In this document: in pieces, positions 53,492 to 62,783 of the stretch
How the letters are laid out: each line of letters starts with the position of its first letter
Numbering within the stretch: the stretch's first letter is position 1
From: Amycolatopsis anabasis
GTDB taxonomy: Bacteria > Actinomycetota > Actinomycetes > Mycobacteriales > Pseudonocardiaceae
Direction: 5' to 3'
Assembly (NCBI RefSeq): GCF_009765355.1
Contig: NZ_VTHK01000003.1
Span: forward strand, 1 to 64,000
DNA length: 64,000 nt
The notes under the pieces: model-generated
Told to the model about the DNA's origin: nothing
The model's input: only the letters and a program-made list of their open reading frames with translations
The model's database searches: none
Translations under genes and position numbers: made by a program

Positions 53492-54827
53492 GCGCGCGCA
53501 CGAAGGCTTCGACCAGGTCCGGGTTTCCGGCCGGGTGGGTGTGCAGGTAGGACGCGTGCACGCCGTCGACCACGAAACCCTCGCCCTCGCGACCGCCGTC
53601 GCCGCGCCACCACCAGGCGGGGGTGGCACCGCAGGCCGGGGTGACCACGGTGTTGTGGAACTCGTGCCCGGTGCGCCGGGCGCCTTCGGGGCCGAGGACC
53701 GAACCGGTGGCGGCGACCGCGTCGCGGTAGTCCAGCCGCAGCGTGCCCGACATTTCCGCGTCCGCGTCCAGCACCCCGCACATCGGGCGGCCGTCGAGGC
53801 TGCGCACCAGGTACAGCAGGCCGCCGCATTCGGCGTGCACCGCGCCCCCGGACCGCGCGAACTCGGCAATCGAAGAACGCAGGGAAACGTTCGCGGACAA
53901 GGCTTCCGCGTGCTGTTCCGGGAAACCGCCGGGCAGCACCACGCCCCGGGTGCCCGGTGGGAGGGACTCGTCGCGCAGGGGATCGAACACCGCGACCCGC
54001 GCGCCGGCGGCGGCCAGCAGTTCCGAATGCTCCGCGTAGCCGAAGGTGAACGCCGGGCCCCCGGCGACGGCCACCACCGGCTCCCCCGAAACGAGCGTGA
54101 CCTCCTCAACCGGGTTCCACGGCCGCACGGTCAACTCGGGGGCGCTCGCCGCGAGGCCGAGGACGGCGTCCAGGTCGACGTGCTCGGCGATCAGCGAGTG
54201 CATCGCGTCGATCGCCCCGGTCGCCTCCGGCCCGTGTTCGGCGGCGGTGACCAGGCCCAGGTGCCGGGACGGCAGCGAGACGAGCCCGGCGCGCGGCAAC
54301 GCGCCGAGCAGGGGCAGCCCGGCCTGGGCGCACGCCTCGTCCAGCAGGCGCGCGTGCGCGGGTGACCCGATCCGGTTGGCGATCACCCCGGCCAGCCGGA
54401 CCTCGGGGTCGAAACCCCGGAACCCGTGCAGCACCGCCGCGATGCTGCGGGCCTGCCCCCAGGCGTCCACCACCAGCACGACCGGCGCGTCCAGCAGTTT
54501 CGCCAGATGCGCGGTCGACCCGAAGTCCGCGTCGGCGCTGCGGCCGTCGAACATGCCCATCACGCCCTCGACCACGGCGATGTCGGCGCCCGCGGCCCCG
54601 TGCGCGAACAGCGGCGCGATCCGCTCCTCGCCGACCAGCACCGGATCCAGGTTCCGGCCGGGCCGCCCGGCGGCGAGCGTGTGGTAGCCGGGGTCGATGT
54701 AGTCCGGCCCCACCTTGAACGGCGCGACCACCCGGCCCCGCGCGCGCAGGGCGGCCATCAGCCCGGTGGCCACGGTCGTCTTGCCGCTCCCCGAAGCCGG
54801 GGCCGCGATCACGACCCGGTCAACCAT
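53478..54827 (-). CDS. cobB: Cobyrinic acid a,c-diamide synthase
   Basis: A 449-aa amidotransferase (CobB/CbiA) that amidates cobyrinic acid at a and c with glutamine and ATP. N-terminal ATPase domain with APASGSGKTTVATGLMAAL and KVGPDYIDPGYH; C-terminal class I glutaminase triad region with HAECGGLLYL (nucleophile Cys) and HASYLHTHPAG. ATG 54827 overlaps the cobA end by 8 bp, so these two are cotranscribed divergently from cobG. Confidence 0.95.
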   Translation of the reverse strand: MVDRVVIAAPASGSGKTTVATGLMAALRARGRVVAPFKVGPDYIDPGYHTLAAGRPGRNLDPVLVGEERIAPLFAHGAAGADIAVVEGVMGMFDGRSADADFGSTAHLAKLLDAPVVLVVDAWGQARSIAAVLHGFRGFDPEVRLAGVIANRIGSPAHARLLDEACAQAGLPLLGALPRAGLVSLPSRHLGLVTAAEHGPEATGAIDAMHSLIAEHVDLDAVLGLAASAPELTVRPWNPVEEVTLVSGEPVVAVAGGPAFTFGYAEHSELLAAAGARVAVFDPLRDESLPPGTRGVVLPGGFPEQHAEALSANVSLRSSIAEFARSGGAVHAECGGLLYLVRSLDGRPMCGVLDADAEMSGTLRLDYRDAVAATGSVLGPEGARRTGHEFHNTVVTPACGATPAWWWRGDGGREGEGFVVDGVHASYLHTHPAGNPDLVEAFVRALNPA

Positions 54828-55926
54828 CGGCGCCCACGGCCACCGCGACGCCCTCGGTTTCGCTCAACCCGGCCACCTCGCCGATGACGAACACCGCGGG
54901 CGGGACGATCCGCCGTTCGGCGCAGTCGGCGGCCAGGCTCGCCAGCGTCGACCGCAGCGTCCGCTGGGACGGGGTCGCGCCCTCCTGCACCACCAGCGCC
55001 GGGGTGGCCGGATCCTTGCCGCCGCGCATCAGGACGTCCGCGGTCTCGGCGATGTGCGTGACCCCCATCAGCACCACCAGCGTGCCGCGCAGCCGCGCCA
55101 GCGCCGCCCAGTCGACCAGGCTGTCCGGATGGCTCGGCGCCAGGTGCCCGGACACGATCGTCAGCTCGTGGGTCATCCGCCGGTGCGTCACCGGGACCCC
55201 GGCCAGCGCGGGCACCGCCAGCGCGCTGCTGACCCCGGGCACCACGGTCACCCGCAGCCCGGCCCGCGCGCACGCGGCGACCTCCTCGAACCCGCGGCCG
55301 AAGACGTACGGATCGCCGCCCTTGAGCCGCACCACGAACTTGCCCGCCCGCGCGCGGTCCACCAGCACCTCGTTGAGGTACTGCTGCGCCGCCGCGCGGC
55401 CGTACGGGATCTTCGCCGCGTCCACGATCTCGACCTGGTCGCCGAGTTCGGCGAGCAGTTCCAGCGGCGCCAGCCGGTCGATGACCACCACGTCCGCGGC
55501 CGCGAGCAGCCGCCGCCCGCGGACCGTGATGAGATCCGGATCGCCCGGACCGGCCCCGACCAGCGCCACGCCCGCGGCGGGCCGTTCCGCCGGGGGTGCG
55601 GAAGCCTCGGGCCAGCACGCCGAGCAGAACACGCGCCGCCGTTCGGCGGCTTCCGCGATCGCCGCGTTGGCCGCCGGATCCGGCAGCAGCGCGAACGCGA
55701 ACCACACCTCGTCCAGGTCCGTCTCCCGCCATTCCCTTGGCTCCCAACGGATCCGCCCGGAGGTGGCGAGGGCCTCCACGGTCGGGCAGACCTCCGGCGC
55801 CACCACGGTGATCGCCGCCTCCGCCGCGAGCAGCCGCGCCAGTTCCCGCAGAACCCGCGCGCCACCACCGAAAACGGCCACCCGGCGGCCGGTCAGCAGG
55901 CCAGGTACGCCATTCAGCCCAGTCAC
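54820..55926 (-). CDS. cobA: Uroporphyrinogen-III C-methyltransferase with N-terminal NAD-binding-like domain
   Basis: A 368-aa protein: residues about 1-105 resemble the precorrin-2 dehydrogenase Rossmann domain (RRVAVFGGGARVLRELARLL), but its dimerisation subdomain and typical catalytic block are not evident; about 115-360 are a complete SUMT (VALVGAGPGDPDLITVRG, LKGGDPYVFGRG). So methylation to precorrin-2 is well supported, dehydrogenase activity doubtful. GTG 55926 follows GGGGGAG. First step of corrin synthesis from uroporphyrinogen III. Confidence 0.9.
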   Translation of the reverse strand: MTGLNGVPGLLTGRRVAVFGGGARVLRELARLLAAEAAITVVAPEVCPTVEALATSGRIRWEPREWRETDLDEVWFAFALLPDPAANAAIAEAAERRRVFCSACWPEASAPPAERPAAGVALVGAGPGDPDLITVRGRRLLAAADVVVIDRLAPLELLAELGDQVEIVDAAKIPYGRAAAQQYLNEVLVDRARAGKFVVRLKGGDPYVFGRGFEEVAACARAGLRVTVVPGVSSALAVPALAGVPVTHRRMTHELTIVSGHLAPSHPDSLVDWAALARLRGTLVVLMGVTHIAETADVLMRGGKDPATPALVVQEGATPSQRTLRSTLASLAADCAERRIVPPAVFVIGEVAGLSETEGVAVAVGADG

Positions 55927-56055
55927 ACTCCCCCACTTTCGCCTCAGTGCCCGGCGGTGAACTCGATCCGGGATCGCCAGCGTCCCGCATCCGAGCCGGT
56001 CAGGCAACCTTCTTCGGTACCGCACAACGATCTTGGGGTGGCCGCGCGAAACCGG

Positions 56056-56061
56056 TAGGGT
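56056..56061 (+). promoter_or_regulatory. Leaderless -10 of cobG
   Basis: TAGGGT with 7 nt (GGGCCGA) to GTG 56069. The remaining 142-bp cobA-cobG gap shows no convincing cobalamin riboswitch. Confidence 0.55.
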
Positions 56062-56068
56062 GGGCCGA

Positions 56069-57292
56069 GTGCCGACTCCCCGTCCTGCCGAAGACGTCCG
56101 ACAGGACGCCTGCCCGGGCGCCCTCCGGCCGCACCAGGCGGCGGACGGCCTCCTCGTGCGGGTCCGGATTCCCGGCGGCCTGCTGCGGAGCGGGCAGCTG
56201 CGCGTGCTGGCCGGGCTCGCGGCCGAATTCGGCGACGGTGAGCTGGAACTCACCTCCCGGGCGAACGTGCAACTCCGCGCCCTGGACGAACGGTCCCTCG
56301 GCACGGTCGCGGACCGGCTGACCGGCGCCGGGCTGCTGCCCTCGGCCTCGCACGAACGCGTGCGCAACATCGTCGCCTCGCCGCTGAGCGGGCGCCGGGC
56401 GCCCGGCCGCTGGAACGTCGCGCCGGTGGTGGCCGAACTGGACCGGCGCCTGCGGGCCGAACCGGAGCTCGCCGGGCTGTCCGGCCGCTTCCTGTTCGCC
56501 CTCGACGACGGCACCGGCGACATCCTTCCCCTGCACGGAGATCTCGGTCTCTTTCCGGTCGACGCGGACACCGCCGCGCTCGTACTGTCCGGAAAGGACA
56601 GTCGGCTGCGGGTGCCGCGGACGGACGCGGTCACCGCGTTGCTCGCCGCGGCGCACGCCTTCCTGGCCGAACGGGCCGCCCAGTCCTCGGACGCGTGGCG
56701 GCTGGCCGGGCTCGAGGACGGTCCGGCGCGGGTGCGCGCCCGGCTGGAGCCCGATTTCCCGGCCGCCGACGCGGACTTCCCGGCCCCGGCGGGCGCGGAC
56801 CGGCCGATCGGGCTGCTGGACGAGACCGGTGGCCGGGTTTCGCTCGGCGTGGTCGTCCCGCTCGGGCGGCTGACCGCGGCGCAGGCGAGCCTGCTGGACG
56901 AGACCGGCGAGGTCACGATCACCCCGTGGCGGTCGGTCGTGCTCGGCCACCTCGACCCCGCCGCGGCGGCGGGGCACGCGCGGGCGCTGGCCGAAGCGGG
57001 CCTGCCCGCCGATCCGGCTTCGGCGTGGGTGGGCGTGACCGCCTGCGCCGGGCGGCCGCGGTGCGCGAAATCGCTCGCCGACGTGCGCGCCGACGCGGCC
57101 CGCGTGGTCCGCGCGAGCGGCGTGGCCGGGCGGCCGGTGCACTGGGCGGGCTGCGCGCGGCGCTGCGGGAAGCCCGCGGGAGACGTGGTGGAAGTGCTGG
57201 CCACCGGGGAGGGGTACGAGGTGAACGGGCGCACGAGCGACTCGGCGGAACTGTCCGCCCTGGTCGCCCAGGCACGAGGGGCGGGCCGGTGA
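56069..57292 (+). CDS. cobG: CobG-like precorrin-3B synthase (nitrite/sulfite reductase fold)
   Basis: A 407-aa protein with two half-repeats of the sulfite/nitrite reductase fold ([14 protein letters not shown], then [14 protein letters not shown]). Cysteines for the iron-sulfur cluster appear as [11 protein letters not shown] and [11 protein letters not shown]. In aerobic cobalamin synthesis CobG hydroxylates precorrin-3A to precorrin-3B. Start GTG 56069; stop overlaps cobH (GTGA). Heads the cobG-cobH-cobIJ-cobQ run. Confidence 0.87.
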   Translation: MPTPRPAEDVRQDACPGALRPHQAADGLLVRVRIPGGLLRSGQLRVLAGLAAEFGDGELELTSRANVQLRALDERSLGTVADRLTGAGLLPSASHERVRNIVASPLSGRRAPGRWNVAPVVAELDRRLRAEPELAGLSGRFLFALDDGTGDILPLHGDLGLFPVDADTAALVLSGKDSRLRVPRTDAVTALLAAAHAFLAERAAQSSDAWRLAGLEDGPARVRARLEPDFPAADADFPAPAGADRPIGLLDETGGRVSLGVVVPLGRLTAAQASLLDETGEVTITPWRSVVLGHLDPAAAAGHARALAEAGLPADPASAWVGVTACAGRPRCAKSLADVRADAARVVRASGVAGRPVHWAGCARRCGKPAGDVVEVLATGEGYEVNGRTSDSAELSALVAQARGAGR

Positions 57293-57915
57293 TCGACCAT
57301 CTGAAGGACGGCCCGGAGATCTACCGCCGGTCGTTCGCGACCATCCGCGCCGAGGCCGAGCTGGACCGCTTCCCGGCGGACGTGTCGCAGGTCGTGGTGC
57401 GGATGATCCACGCGTGCGGGATGGTCGACCTGGCGCCGGACGTGGCGTTCTCCCCCGGTGTGGTGGCCGCCGCGCGGGCGGCGCTGCGGGCCGGGGCCCC
57501 GGTGCTGTGCGACACGAACATGGTCGCCAGCGGGATCACCCGGCGCAGGCTCCCGGCGGACAACGAGATCCTGTGCACGCTGTCCGATCCGCGCGTGCCG
57601 GAACTGGCCGCTCGAATGGGCACCACCCGCACCGCGGCCGCGCTGGAACTGTGGCGCGACCGGCTCGGCGGCGCGGTGGTCGCCGTCGGCAACGCGCCGA
57701 CCGCGCTGTTCCGGCTCCTCGAGCTGATCGAGGACGGCGCCGACCGGCCCGCCGCGGTGCTCGGCCTGCCGGTCGGGTTCATCGGCGCGGCCGAGTCCAA
57801 GCAGGCCCTCGCCGATCATCCGAGCGGTCTGGACCACCTCATCGTGCGGGGCCGCCGCGGCGGCAGCGCCATCACGGTGGCCGCCGTCAACGCGATCGCG
57901 AGCGAAGAAGAGTGA
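57289..57915 (+). CDS. cobH: Precorrin-8X methylmutase
   Basis: A 208-aa CobH/CbiC enzyme that moves the C11 methyl to C12, giving hydrogenobyrinic acid. [17 protein letters not shown] opens the family; the catalytic His is H41 in [26 protein letters not shown] and [11 protein letters not shown] are conserved. GTG 57289 overlaps the cobG stop; its own stop overlaps a small open frame. Confidence 0.95.
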   Translation: MIDHLKDGPEIYRRSFATIRAEAELDRFPADVSQVVVRMIHACGMVDLAPDVAFSPGVVAAARAALRAGAPVLCDTNMVASGITRRRLPADNEILCTLSDPRVPELAARMGTTRTAAALELWRDRLGGAVVAVGNAPTALFRLLELIEDGADRPAAVLGLPVGFIGAAESKQALADHPSGLDHLIVRGRRGGSAITVAAVNAIASEEE

Positions 57916-58013
57916 GCAAGACTGTGCCGAGTCGCGGCAACCAAAGCGACCACCACGCGCGCCCTGGCGACACGATCGCGGACGCGCGCGAAGCCGCGGA
58001 GGAGCGAGAATGA
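57912..58013 (+). CDS. Possible 33-aa coupled small ORF between cobH and cobIJ
   Basis: GTG 57912 overlaps the cobH stop (GTGA) and its TGA (58011-58013) overlaps the cobIJ ATG (ATGA), exactly filling the 94-bp gap. The product would be polar, with an HH pair ([12 protein letters not shown]) and an acidic end (REAAEERE). Roughly a fifth of third positions are A/T, weaker than in neighbouring genes. cobIJ also has its own GGAGGAG ribosome site, so the frame may be accidental. Confidence 0.3.
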   Translation: MSKTVPSRGNQSDHHARPGDTIADAREAAEERE

Positions 58014-59524
58014 CGGGGAAGCTTTCCGGTGTCGGCCTCGGGCCGGGGGACGCCGAACTGGTGACGGTGAAGGCCGCCCGCCTGATCTCCGAAGCCGACG
58101 TGGTCGCCTACCACAGCGCCCGGCACGGCCGCAGCATCGCGCGCGCGATCGCCGAACCGTACCTGCGCGAAGGCCAGATCGAAGAGGCGCTGATCTACCC
58201 GGTCACCACCGAGACCACCGACCACCCGGACGGTTACCGCGGGGCGATCGACGAGTTCTACGACGAGGCCGCCGCCCGGCTCGCCGCCCATCTGGACGCC
58301 GGGCGGAACGTGGTGGTGCTCGCCGAGGGCGATCCGTTCTTCTACGGCTCGTACATGCACATGCACAAGCGGCTCGCGCACCGGTACCCGGCCGAGGTGG
58401 TGCCCGGGGTGACCTCGGTCAGCGCCGCGTCGGCCGCCCTGGGCCGCCCGCTGGTGGAACGGGACGAGGTGCTCACCGTGCTGCCCGGCACGCTGGCGCC
58501 GGAGGAACTGGCGCGGCGGCTCGCGGACACCGACGCCGCCGCCGTGCTCAAACTCGGCCGCACGTTCCCGCCGGTGCGCGAGGCGTTCGAGGGCGCGGGC
58601 CGCCTCGGCGAGGGCTGGTACGTCGAACGCGCGACGAGCGACCGGGAGCGCACCGAACCGCTGGCCGACGTCGATCCGGACTCGGTGCCGTACTTCTCGC
58701 TGGCGCTGCTGCCCAGCCCGCTCAACGCGGACAACCCGCGCCCCGGCGCGGCGGTCGCGGCGCCGGAACGGGACCAGACCGGCGAGGTGGTCGTGGTCGG
58801 CCTCGGCCCGGCCGGCCGGGAATGGCTCACCCCGGAGGCGCAGGCCGCGCTCGCGCAGGCCGACGAGCTGGTCGGTTACAAGACCTACCTGAACCGGGTC
58901 CCGGTGAATCCGCGCCAGCGCAGGCACGCCTCGGACAACCGGGTCGAGTCCGAACGCGCCACCTTCGCCCTGGACCTGGCCCGGCGCGGCTCCCGGGTGG
59001 CCGTGGTCTCCTCCGGCGATCCGGGCGTGTTCGCGATGGCCGCCGCGGTGCTCGAGGTGGCCTGCGAACCGGAGTACCGGGCCGTTCCGGTGCGCGTGCT
59101 GCCCGGGCTGACCGCCGCGAACGCCGTGGCCAGCCGGGTCGGCGCGCCGCTCGGCCACGACTACTGCGTGCTGTCCCTTTCGGACCGGTTGAAACCGTGG
59201 GACGTCATCGAGAAACGCCTGGGCGCGGCGGCCGAGGCGGATCTGGCGATCGCGATCTACAACCCGGCCTCGCGCACCCGCACCTGGCAGGTCGAGGCGG
59301 CCCGCGACCTGCTGCTGAAGCATCGGGATCCGGACACCCCGGTGGTCATCGGCCGCGATGTCGGCGGCCCGGAGGAAACCGTGAAGGTGGTCCGGCTGGC
59401 CGATCTCCAACCGTCCGAAGTGGACATGCGGTGCCTGCTGCTGATCGGTTCGTCGATGACCCGCGCCGAGGAGCGCGACGGCGCGGGCGTGGTGTTCACG
59501 CCTCGCCGGTACCCGCCGGACTAG
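58010..59524 (+). CDS. cobIJ: Bifunctional precorrin-2 C20- / precorrin-3B C17-methyltransferase
   Basis: A 504-aa CobI-CobJ fusion, as in mycobacteria. Residues about 1-245 are CobI (LSGVGLGPGDAELVTVKAAR, EGDPFFYGSYMHM), and about 257-500 CobJ (VVVVGLGPAGREWLTPEA, SSGDPGVFAMAAAV, LGHDYCVLSLSDRLKPWDVI). Both halves carry intact tetrapyrrole-methylase signatures. It catalyses precorrin-2 to precorrin-3A, then ring contraction to precorrin-4 after CobG. Confidence 0.95.
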   Translation: MTGKLSGVGLGPGDAELVTVKAARLISEADVVAYHSARHGRSIARAIAEPYLREGQIEEALIYPVTTETTDHPDGYRGAIDEFYDEAAARLAAHLDAGRNVVVLAEGDPFFYGSYMHMHKRLAHRYPAEVVPGVTSVSAASAALGRPLVERDEVLTVLPGTLAPEELARRLADTDAAAVLKLGRTFPPVREAFEGAGRLGEGWYVERATSDRERTEPLADVDPDSVPYFSLALLPSPLNADNPRPGAAVAAPERDQTGEVVVVGLGPAGREWLTPEAQAALAQADELVGYKTYLNRVPVNPRQRRHASDNRVESERATFALDLARRGSRVAVVSSGDPGVFAMAAAVLEVACEPEYRAVPVRVLPGLTAANAVASRVGAPLGHDYCVLSLSDRLKPWDVIEKRLGAAAEADLAIAIYNPASRTRTWQVEAARDLLLKHRDPDTPVVIGRDVGGPEETVKVVRLADLQPSEVDMRCLLLIGSSMTRAEERDGAGVVFTPRRYPPD

Positions 59525-59548
59525 CCCGGCCAGAATGGGGGAATTCGC

Positions 59549-61606
59549 GTGGTTCTGAGGTCTCCCCGGCTGGCGGTGGCCGGGTTCGATCCCGAGGTGG
59601 TCGGCGCGGTCGTCGGCGGGCTCGCCGGTTACCTGGCGCGCTGGGACATCCAGGTGCACGTCTACGCCGCGACCGCCGAGGCGGCGGACCGGCTGCGCGG
59701 CGGGGATCCCGGGCGCGGCATCGCGGGCGCGCTCGCCGATCTGGCCGGGCAGCCCTGGCGCGCGGTGACCAACTGGGCGGCCGCGGCCAACGGCGGTGAC
59801 CTGACCGTCCTGGCCCTCACCGCGTCCCCGGATCTCGGCGGGCTGTCCGCGGACGAACTGGACGTCGTGCGGGCGACCGAGACGCCGGTCGTGCTCGCGG
59901 TGTCCCCCGCCGAGCGGGCCGCGGTCGATCCGGGCACCTTCGAGTTCGTCGGTTTCCTGGTCGCGGACCACGGTTCCCTCGCGTTCGAGCCGGTGGACAC
60001 GGCCCCGGTGCCCACCGACGAACTGGCCGGGGACGGGCTCGGCCCGGAGGCGGTGACCCGCGCCGGTGCGCTGCTGGTCCTGGCCCACCGCGCACCCGAT
60101 CTCGAACCGGTCGCCGAAGCCGCCGAGAACCCCGATCCCGGCGTCGAGCGCCTGCGGCCGCTGCATCCCGGTGGCACGCGGCCCGCCGGGCGGACGCTGA
60201 TGATCTCCGGCACGCACAGTTCCGCCGGGAAGACGTTCCTGGTCACCGCGTTCGCCCGCTACTTCGCCGATCGCGGGCTGACCGTCGCGCCCTTCAAGGG
60301 CCAGAACATGTCCAACAACGCGCGCGTGGTGGACGGCGGCGAAATCGGTGTCGCGCAGTACATCCAGGCGCTCGCGGCCCGGCAGGTCCCGGACGTGCGG
60401 ATGAACCCGGTGCTGATCAAGCCGCAGGACCGGCGCAGCCACGTGCTCGTCCTCGGCCGGTACGACGCCGCCCTGTCCGCGCTCCCGTGGCGGCTGCGGA
60501 AACCGCCGTCCTGGCCCGCGGTCAGCCGCGCGCTGCGGGACCTGCGCGACGAATACGACCTGGTGGTCATGGAAGGCGCGGGCAGCCCCGCGGAACCCGG
60601 CCAGTACCACAACGACATCGTGAACATGCGGGTGGCGCGCGAAGTCGGGGCGCCGGTCCTGCTGGCCACCGACGGCGCGCGCGGCGGCGGCATCGCGCAC
60701 TGCTACGGCACCTGGCAGATCCTGCCCGCCGAGGATCGCGCGCTGCTCCAGGGTTTCATCATCAACCGGTTCTTCGCCAAGGGCAATCCGGTGATGCTGC
60801 GGCCCGGCCGGAACCAGTTGGAACGGCTGACCGCGCTGCCCACTCTCGGCGTGATCCCGGAGGTGCCGTACACGCTGCCGGAAGAGGATTCCTACAGCTT
60901 GGTCCACCGCACTTCCGGCACCGGGCTCAAGGTCGCGGTCGTGGCCTACCCCAGCATGTCGAACTTCGACGAGTTCACCCCGCTCACGACCTCCGGCGCG
61001 GCCGAGGTCACCTGGGCCCGCCAACCGGCCGATCTGTCCGATGTGGACTTGCTGATCCTGCCCGGGGCCAAGGACGTCCCGGCGTCCGCGCGCTGGCTGG
61101 ACGAAACCGGCCTCGACCGCGCGATCCGGGCGTACGCGCGGTCGGGCAAGCGGCTGCTGGCGATCTGCGGCGGCCTGCAGCTCGTCGGCGAGACGTTCAC
61201 CGACGCCGCCGAGGTCGAGGGCACCGGCCAGGGGCTGGGCGTGCTGGCGCTGAACACGGTCTACGAGGCCGACAAGATCCAGCGGCACGGCCGGTTCACC
61301 TTCGGCCGCCTGGACGGCCCGTGGCAGGGCCTGTCTGAGTACACAGTGGACGGTTACGAGATCCGCCACGGCCGCACCGATTCGATCTCCGAACGGGAGA
61401 TCGTCGAGGGCGGCGTGGGTTTCGTGCGGCACAACGTGCTCGCCGTGTACTTCCACGGCCTGTTCGAGAACGCGAACGCCCTCGAGGCGATCCTCGGCGT
61501 GCGCCTGGATCCCCGGCAGGAACTGGAACACACCTTCGACGCACTCGCCGACACCCTGGCCACCCACCTGGACATGGCCGCCATCGAACGCATCGTATTC
61601 GGCTGA
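59549..61606 (+). CDS. cobQ: Cobyric acid synthase with a long N-terminal extra domain
   Basis: A 685-aa protein, about 200 longer than a usual CobQ. From about residue 210 it is a complete enzyme: SGTHSSAGKTFLVTAFARYF, PFKGQNMSNNARVV, LIKPQDRRSHV, and the glutaminase part with LAICGGLQLVGE and YFHGLFENA. It amidates positions b, d, e and g of adenosyl-cobyrinate diamide. Residues 1-205 (AVAGFDPEVVGAVVGGLAGY, DLTVLALTASPDLGG) form an alpha/beta-looking region with no recognised family. GTG 59549 has GGGGGAA upstream. Confidence 0.9.
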   Translation: MVLRSPRLAVAGFDPEVVGAVVGGLAGYLARWDIQVHVYAATAEAADRLRGGDPGRGIAGALADLAGQPWRAVTNWAAAANGGDLTVLALTASPDLGGLSADELDVVRATETPVVLAVSPAERAAVDPGTFEFVGFLVADHGSLAFEPVDTAPVPTDELAGDGLGPEAVTRAGALLVLAHRAPDLEPVAEAAENPDPGVERLRPLHPGGTRPAGRTLMISGTHSSAGKTFLVTAFARYFADRGLTVAPFKGQNMSNNARVVDGGEIGVAQYIQALAARQVPDVRMNPVLIKPQDRRSHVLVLGRYDAALSALPWRLRKPPSWPAVSRALRDLRDEYDLVVMEGAGSPAEPGQYHNDIVNMRVAREVGAPVLLATDGARGGGIAHCYGTWQILPAEDRALLQGFIINRFFAKGNPVMLRPGRNQLERLTALPTLGVIPEVPYTLPEEDSYSLVHRTSGTGLKVAVVAYPSMSNFDEFTPLTTSGAAEVTWARQPADLSDVDLLILPGAKDVPASARWLDETGLDRAIRAYARSGKRLLAICGGLQLVGETFTDAAEVEGTGQGLGVLALNTVYEADKIQRHGRFTFGRLDGPWQGLSEYTVDGYEIRHGRTDSISEREIVEGGVGFVRHNVLAVYFHGLFENANALEAILGVRLDPRQELEHTFDALADTLATHLDMAAIERIVFG

Positions 61607-61611
61607 AAAAC

Positions 61612-61637
61612 ACCCGAAAGTGGCAGCATTTTCGGGT
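61612..61637 (+). terminator. cob operon terminator
   Basis: ACCCGAAA and its complement TTTCGGGT with a 10-nt loop, 6 bp after the cobQ stop; modest T-run. Confidence 0.6.
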
Positions 61638-61717
61638 TTCGGCGTGGGGGTGGAAATTCCGATTCTGTCAGGGGCGACTGCAACAATGGGCCTCCCTTGC
61701 ACAGAGAGGTCCCCGCG

Positions 61718-62560
61718 TTGTCCGGAAAGAGCAATCCCAATCGGCAGAAGCGCCGCCTGGGGCGCAAGCTCCGCGAGATGCGCGAGCGCGCGGACATGAC
61801 CCTGAACCAAGCCGCGGCCAGGCTGGACAAGACCCGCACCAGCCTACACCGCATCGAGGTCGGCGAGACGCTGGCGGATGTGCACCTGATCCGCACCATG
61901 ATGGACATCTACGACCAGCGCGACGACAGCCTGCTCGACCTCTCCCGGGCGGCACGGAAGAAAGGGTGGTGGTACGCCTACCTCGGCCCCACCAACGAAC
62001 CCAGCTATGTCGAAGACGAAGCCGCAGCCACTCACGTTGTCACCTTCGAGGTAATCACGATCCCCGGACTGTTGCAGACCGAGGAATACACTCGCGCTCT
62101 CTTCGCCGGTTTTCCCAGCGCCTTGCGGGAGTCGAAGGTCGACGACTTGGTGACCGTGCGACGCATTCGCCAGGAACGCCTGTCCACCACGGAAAGCCCG
62201 CTGCACTTGCACGCCGTGATCGATGAGTCGGCTCTACGCCGGATGGTGGGTGGGCGCGAAGTGATGCGGGACCAGCTACGGCGGCTCATCGCCATGGCCA
62301 GCCTGCCGACCGTGACACTCCAGGTGCTCCCGGCAAGCGTCGGCGCACATGCCGCCATAAACGGCGCGTTCACCGTGTTGAGCTTCCCCGAACCCGATGA
62401 GCCCGATGTGCGATACGTGGATCATGAAGGCGGCACCTCGCGGATCGACAAACCCGATCGGGTGAAAAAGACTAGACTGGTATTCGATCACCTATGTGCG
62501 ACGGCTCTGACCCCGGAGGAGTCGATCCGCTCGCTCGAGGAGGTGATCGCCGAACTCTAA
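61718..62560 (+). CDS. XRE-family regulator with DUF5753 domain
   Basis: A 280-aa protein: helix-turn-helix (LREMRERADMTLNQAAARLD, then RTSLHRIEVGETL) and a DUF5753 region (VITIPGLLQTEEYTRALFAG, RQERLSTTESPLHLHAVIDE). TTG 61718 is preferred because GAGAGG lies 8 nt upstream; TTG 61697 is a longer alternative. It is followed by two DUF397 genes, the usual partner, here duplicated. Confidence 0.88.
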   Translation: MSGKSNPNRQKRRLGRKLREMRERADMTLNQAAARLDKTRTSLHRIEVGETLADVHLIRTMMDIYDQRDDSLLDLSRAARKKGWWYAYLGPTNEPSYVEDEAAATHVVTFEVITIPGLLQTEEYTRALFAGFPSALRESKVDDLVTVRRIRQERLSTTESPLHLHAVIDESALRRMVGGREVMRDQLRRLIAMASLPTVTLQVLPASVGAHAAINGAFTVLSFPEPDEPDVRYVDHEGGTSRIDKPDRVKKTRLVFDHLCATALTPEESIRSLEEVIAEL

Positions 62561-62579
62561 GGCCCCGAAGGGAGCGGCA

Positions 62580-62780
62580 ATGCCAGCAGCCACCGAGCTG
62601 ACCACCGCGGTATGGCGCAAGAGCAGCCGATCCGGTCCCGTCTCCGATCAGCAGAATTGCGTCGAGGTGGCGTTCGTCGAGCCCGCGGTCGCCGTCCGGG
62701 ACTCCAAGCGACCCGAGTGCGGCGCGCTGGTCTGCACCGGCACGGCGTGGCGGGCGTTTCTGCGCAGCGTCGCCGAGTGA
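62580..62780 (+). CDS. DUF397-domain protein, copy 1
   Basis: A 66-aa DUF397 protein (TTAVWRKSSRSGPVSDQQNC, VEVAFVEPAVAVRDSKRPE) ending in TAWRAFLRSVAE. ATG 62580 has GGGAG at about 8 nt. It is coupled in context to the XRE regulator upstream, for which DUF397 partners act as modulators. Copy 2 is at 62925-63125. Confidence 0.87.
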   Translation: MPAATELTTAVWRKSSRSGPVSDQQNCVEVAFVEPAVAVRDSKRPECGALVCTGTAWRAFLRSVAE

Positions 62781-62783
62781 CGG

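Noticed and set aside
55927..56068. Possible cobalamin riboswitch between cobA and cobG (GGCACTG on the minus strand resembles part of a B12 box)
   Set aside because: The rest of the conserved B12-riboswitch core is not found on either strand, and cobG has a -10 only 7 nt before its start, leaving no leader.
57887..61810. Open frame of over 1300 codons antisense to cobIJ and cobQ
   Set aside because: It mirrors two certain genes in the opposite phase; the product is a His/Arg/Gly-rich artefact.
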